Shown piece after piece: positions 7,211 through 8,043 of a stretch of DNA of 8,043 nt. Position 1 is the first letter of the stretch. Every line of letters starts with the position of its first letter. Source of the stretch: Mucilaginibacter sp. (GTDB lineage: Bacteria > Bacteroidota > Bacteroidia > Sphingobacteriales > Sphingobacteriaceae); contig JAICXZ010000108.1 in NCBI GenBank assembly GCA_025934475.1, forward strand, positions 1 to 8,043. Reading direction: 5' to 3'. The notes under the pieces were generated by a model that was not told the DNA's origin, searched no databases, and saw nothing but the letters and a program-made list of their open reading frames with translations. Made by a program: the position numbers and the translations under genes.

Positions 7211-7489
7211 ATGAAAATAAGTTTAGTAAACAGTTATTTATAGGCAAAACAAACCAACTATTGCATTTTAAAGGCGCCACTGCCGGATGGTGTTTAAATA
7301 ACTATACAGCGTGTTTCATCTCCCGTACAGCCTCAAAGCGGTCAGCAGCGGGTGTACTATGAAAAACTCAAACCTTACACATAAAATTAAAAATCTCAAT
7401 TTTTCATCATACAATTAATCCCTTTGGCATTATCCTTATGGAATTAAAGGTAATTAACGGAATAATTAAATCTTTAAATTTTTAAGAAA
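7211..7489. other. A/T-rich divergent intergenic region between DUF421 and yciG-like genes
   Basis: The gap separates a minus-strand gene from a plus-strand gene and must hold both promoters. A TTTG at 7423-7426 could be a -33 element for the yciG-like gene, but no good TAnnTTTG follows at the normal distance (TAATTAAC at 7451 is poor). A weak A/T hairpin, AAAAAT and ATTTTT around CTCA (7389-7404), is visible. No plausible protein or RNA gene was recognised; the short readings across 7211-7362 are not protein-like. Confidence 0.5.
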
Positions 7490-7654
7490 ATGCCAACGAC
7501 AGAAAAAGGCCATACCGGCCATGGAAACCAGGGCAATCACAGCCAATCGAGCAAAAGCAATTCTGGCAATTTCGCCAACATGGGTGACCAAAAGAGAAAA
7601 GAAGCTGCCAGCAAAGGCGGCAAGTCATCTCACTCGGGCAGCAAAAGCCATTAA
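7490..7654 (+). CDS. yciG: KGG-motif general-stress protein, YciG-like
   Basis: This 54-residue reading frame encodes a very hydrophilic protein without L, I, V, C, W or Y. Residues 25-45 (SGNFANMGDQKRKEAASKGGK) carry one copy of the KGG repeat found in E. coli YciG (SGNFAEDREKASDAGRKGGQ) and Bacillus GsiB (PF10685, stress-induced acidophilic repeat). E. coli YciG has two such motifs; here there is one, with a His/Ser/Gly-rich leader (H8, H11, H17) and tail (H48, H54). It is expected to be an unfolded soluble protein made in general stress, starvation or drying. The next gene is a YciF-like DUF892 protein, matching the yciG-yciF neighbourhood of enterobacteria, which strongly supports both calls. 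Start at 7490 is the only ATG ahead of the motif that fits; an A-rich leader replaces a Shine-Dalgarno sequence. It is too short for many gene finders. Confidence 0.85.
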   Translation: MPTTEKGHTGHGNQGNHSQSSKSNSGNFANMGDQKRKEAASKGGKSSHSGSKSH

Positions 7655-7657
7655 TAG

Positions 7658-7707
7658 TTTTAGTACAGCAGGCTGGCATGATTATCATTTGCCTGCTTGC
7701 TGTAAAA
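7658..7707. other. Long imperfect inverted repeat between yciG-like and yciF-like genes
   Basis: AGCAGGC (7667-7673) pairs with GCCTGCT (7691-7697); an inner ATGAT/ATCAT pair lies around T7682 and an outer TTTTA/TAAAA pair (7658-7662 with 7703-7707) closes the structure, separated by short unpaired bulges. No T-run follows on either strand, so it is not a classic intrinsic terminator. It may tune the ratio of the two gene products by partial termination or by protecting the upstream message from 3' decay. Confidence 0.5.
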
Positions 7708-7730
7708 CACGTCTATCACTCAACATCCAT

Positions 7731-8043
7731 ATGGAAACACAAACAGCACAAACCACCAACTCAAAACTCAAGGAGTTTTTTGTTGACCAGCTCGAAGATT
7801 TGCTTTGGGCAGAAAAAAAACTGGTAAAGACCTTACCTAAAATGCAGGAAGCTGCGACCTCATCAGAATTGAAGAACGCTTTCGGCAATCATCTCACCGA
7901 AACCCAAAACCATGTAAGCCGCCTGGAGCAAATATTCGGCATTATCGGAGAAGAAGCGGATACAACCAAATGCCCTGCAATGGCAGGTATCGTTGATGAA
8001 GGAGAGGATATCATCGATGATACTGAAGAGGGTACAGCACAAC
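7731..8043 (+). CDS. yciF: DUF892 ferritin-like stress protein, YciF-like (3' partial)
   Basis: The first 104 residues of a YciF/DUF892 protein (PF05974) are present; the rest, normally about 60-70 residues more, runs off the window. The match to E. coli YciF is clear in LEDLLWAEKKLVKTLPKM (21-38), LKNAFGNHLTETQNHVSRLEQIF (47-69) and CPAMAGIVDEGEDIIDD (81-97). These segments form the first helices of a ferritin-like four-helix bundle; E22 or E28, H54 and E57 occupy positions expected of metal ligands. The function is unsettled: family members are induced by osmotic, acid and stationary-phase stress and have been linked to iron or oxidative stress handling. It lies 76 bp after the YciG-like gene, separated by an imperfect hairpin. 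ATG 7731 is the natural start; the Gln/Thr-rich first 10 residues look like a short flexible tail. Confidence 0.93.
   Translation, partial: METQTAQTTNSKLKEFFVDQLEDLLWAEKKLVKTLPKMQEAATSSELKNAFGNHLTETQNHVSRLEQIFGIIGEEADTTKCPAMAGIVDEGEDIIDDTEEGTAQ

Noticed and set aside
7266..7301. TTTAAA blocks flanking a short CCA/TGG pair as an operator
   Set aside because: The symmetry is broken by unequal spacers and short arms; it is within chance for this composition.
7162..7362. A 66-residue plus-strand reading frame entering the intergenic gap
   Set aside because: It starts inside the DUF421 gene on the other strand, has no family resemblance and no start signal.
7389..7404. AAAAAT/ATTTTT hairpin as a terminator
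   Set aside because: The stem is 6 bp of only A-T pairs and lies upstream of a gene, so it is likely a product of A/T richness.

Overview
The window looks like accessory chromosome from a soil or plant-associated member of the Bacteroidota, probably near Mucilaginibacter or Pedobacter. This is inferred from protein style: the tyrosine recombinase C-terminus, the LIG-POL ligase, the FPFDFGF-type pyrophosphatase and the MscS remnant. Strong Shine-Dalgarno sequences are also mostly absent and leaders are A/T-rich, as is usual in that phylum. No rRNA, tRNA, CRISPR array or complete insertion sequence was found.

Layout from left to right: (1) positions 2-268 hold the C-terminal end of a tyrosine recombinase, followed by a strong hairpin terminator at 291-317. 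(2) A long minus-strand gene (409-2457) encodes an ATP-dependent DNA ligase D with ligase and polymerase domains but no N-terminal phosphoesterase domain; it converges on the recombinase. (3) The gap 2458-2757 is not empty: it holds a decayed N-terminal fragment of an MscS-type mechanosensitive channel with a frameshift and stops. (4) A plus-strand pair follows, with stop and start codons overlapping as TAATG: a 733-residue protein of unknown function with the look of an alpha/alpha-barrel carbohydrate-active protein, and a DUF2252 protein with kinase-like motifs. (5) A family I inorganic pyrophosphatase of a divergent subgroup comes next. It ends in a 4-bp TTAA that is also the stop codon of a convergent DUF421 (YetF-like) membrane protein. 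(6) After a 279-bp A/T-rich gap come a 54-residue KGG-motif protein (YciG-like) and a DUF892 ferritin-like protein (YciF-like) that runs off the right edge.

Taken together this reads as a stress-survival neighbourhood beside a mobile-element end: DNA end-joining repair (LigD), the YciG/YciF general-stress pair, a DUF421 membrane protein, and a coupled pair of uncharacterised cytosolic proteins. No Ku gene is visible, so the end-joining system is incomplete within the window. The least explained item is the unknown protein plus DUF2252 pair. The clearest item that ordinary gene calling would miss is the MscS remnant. Nothing here proves a new defence or mobile system.
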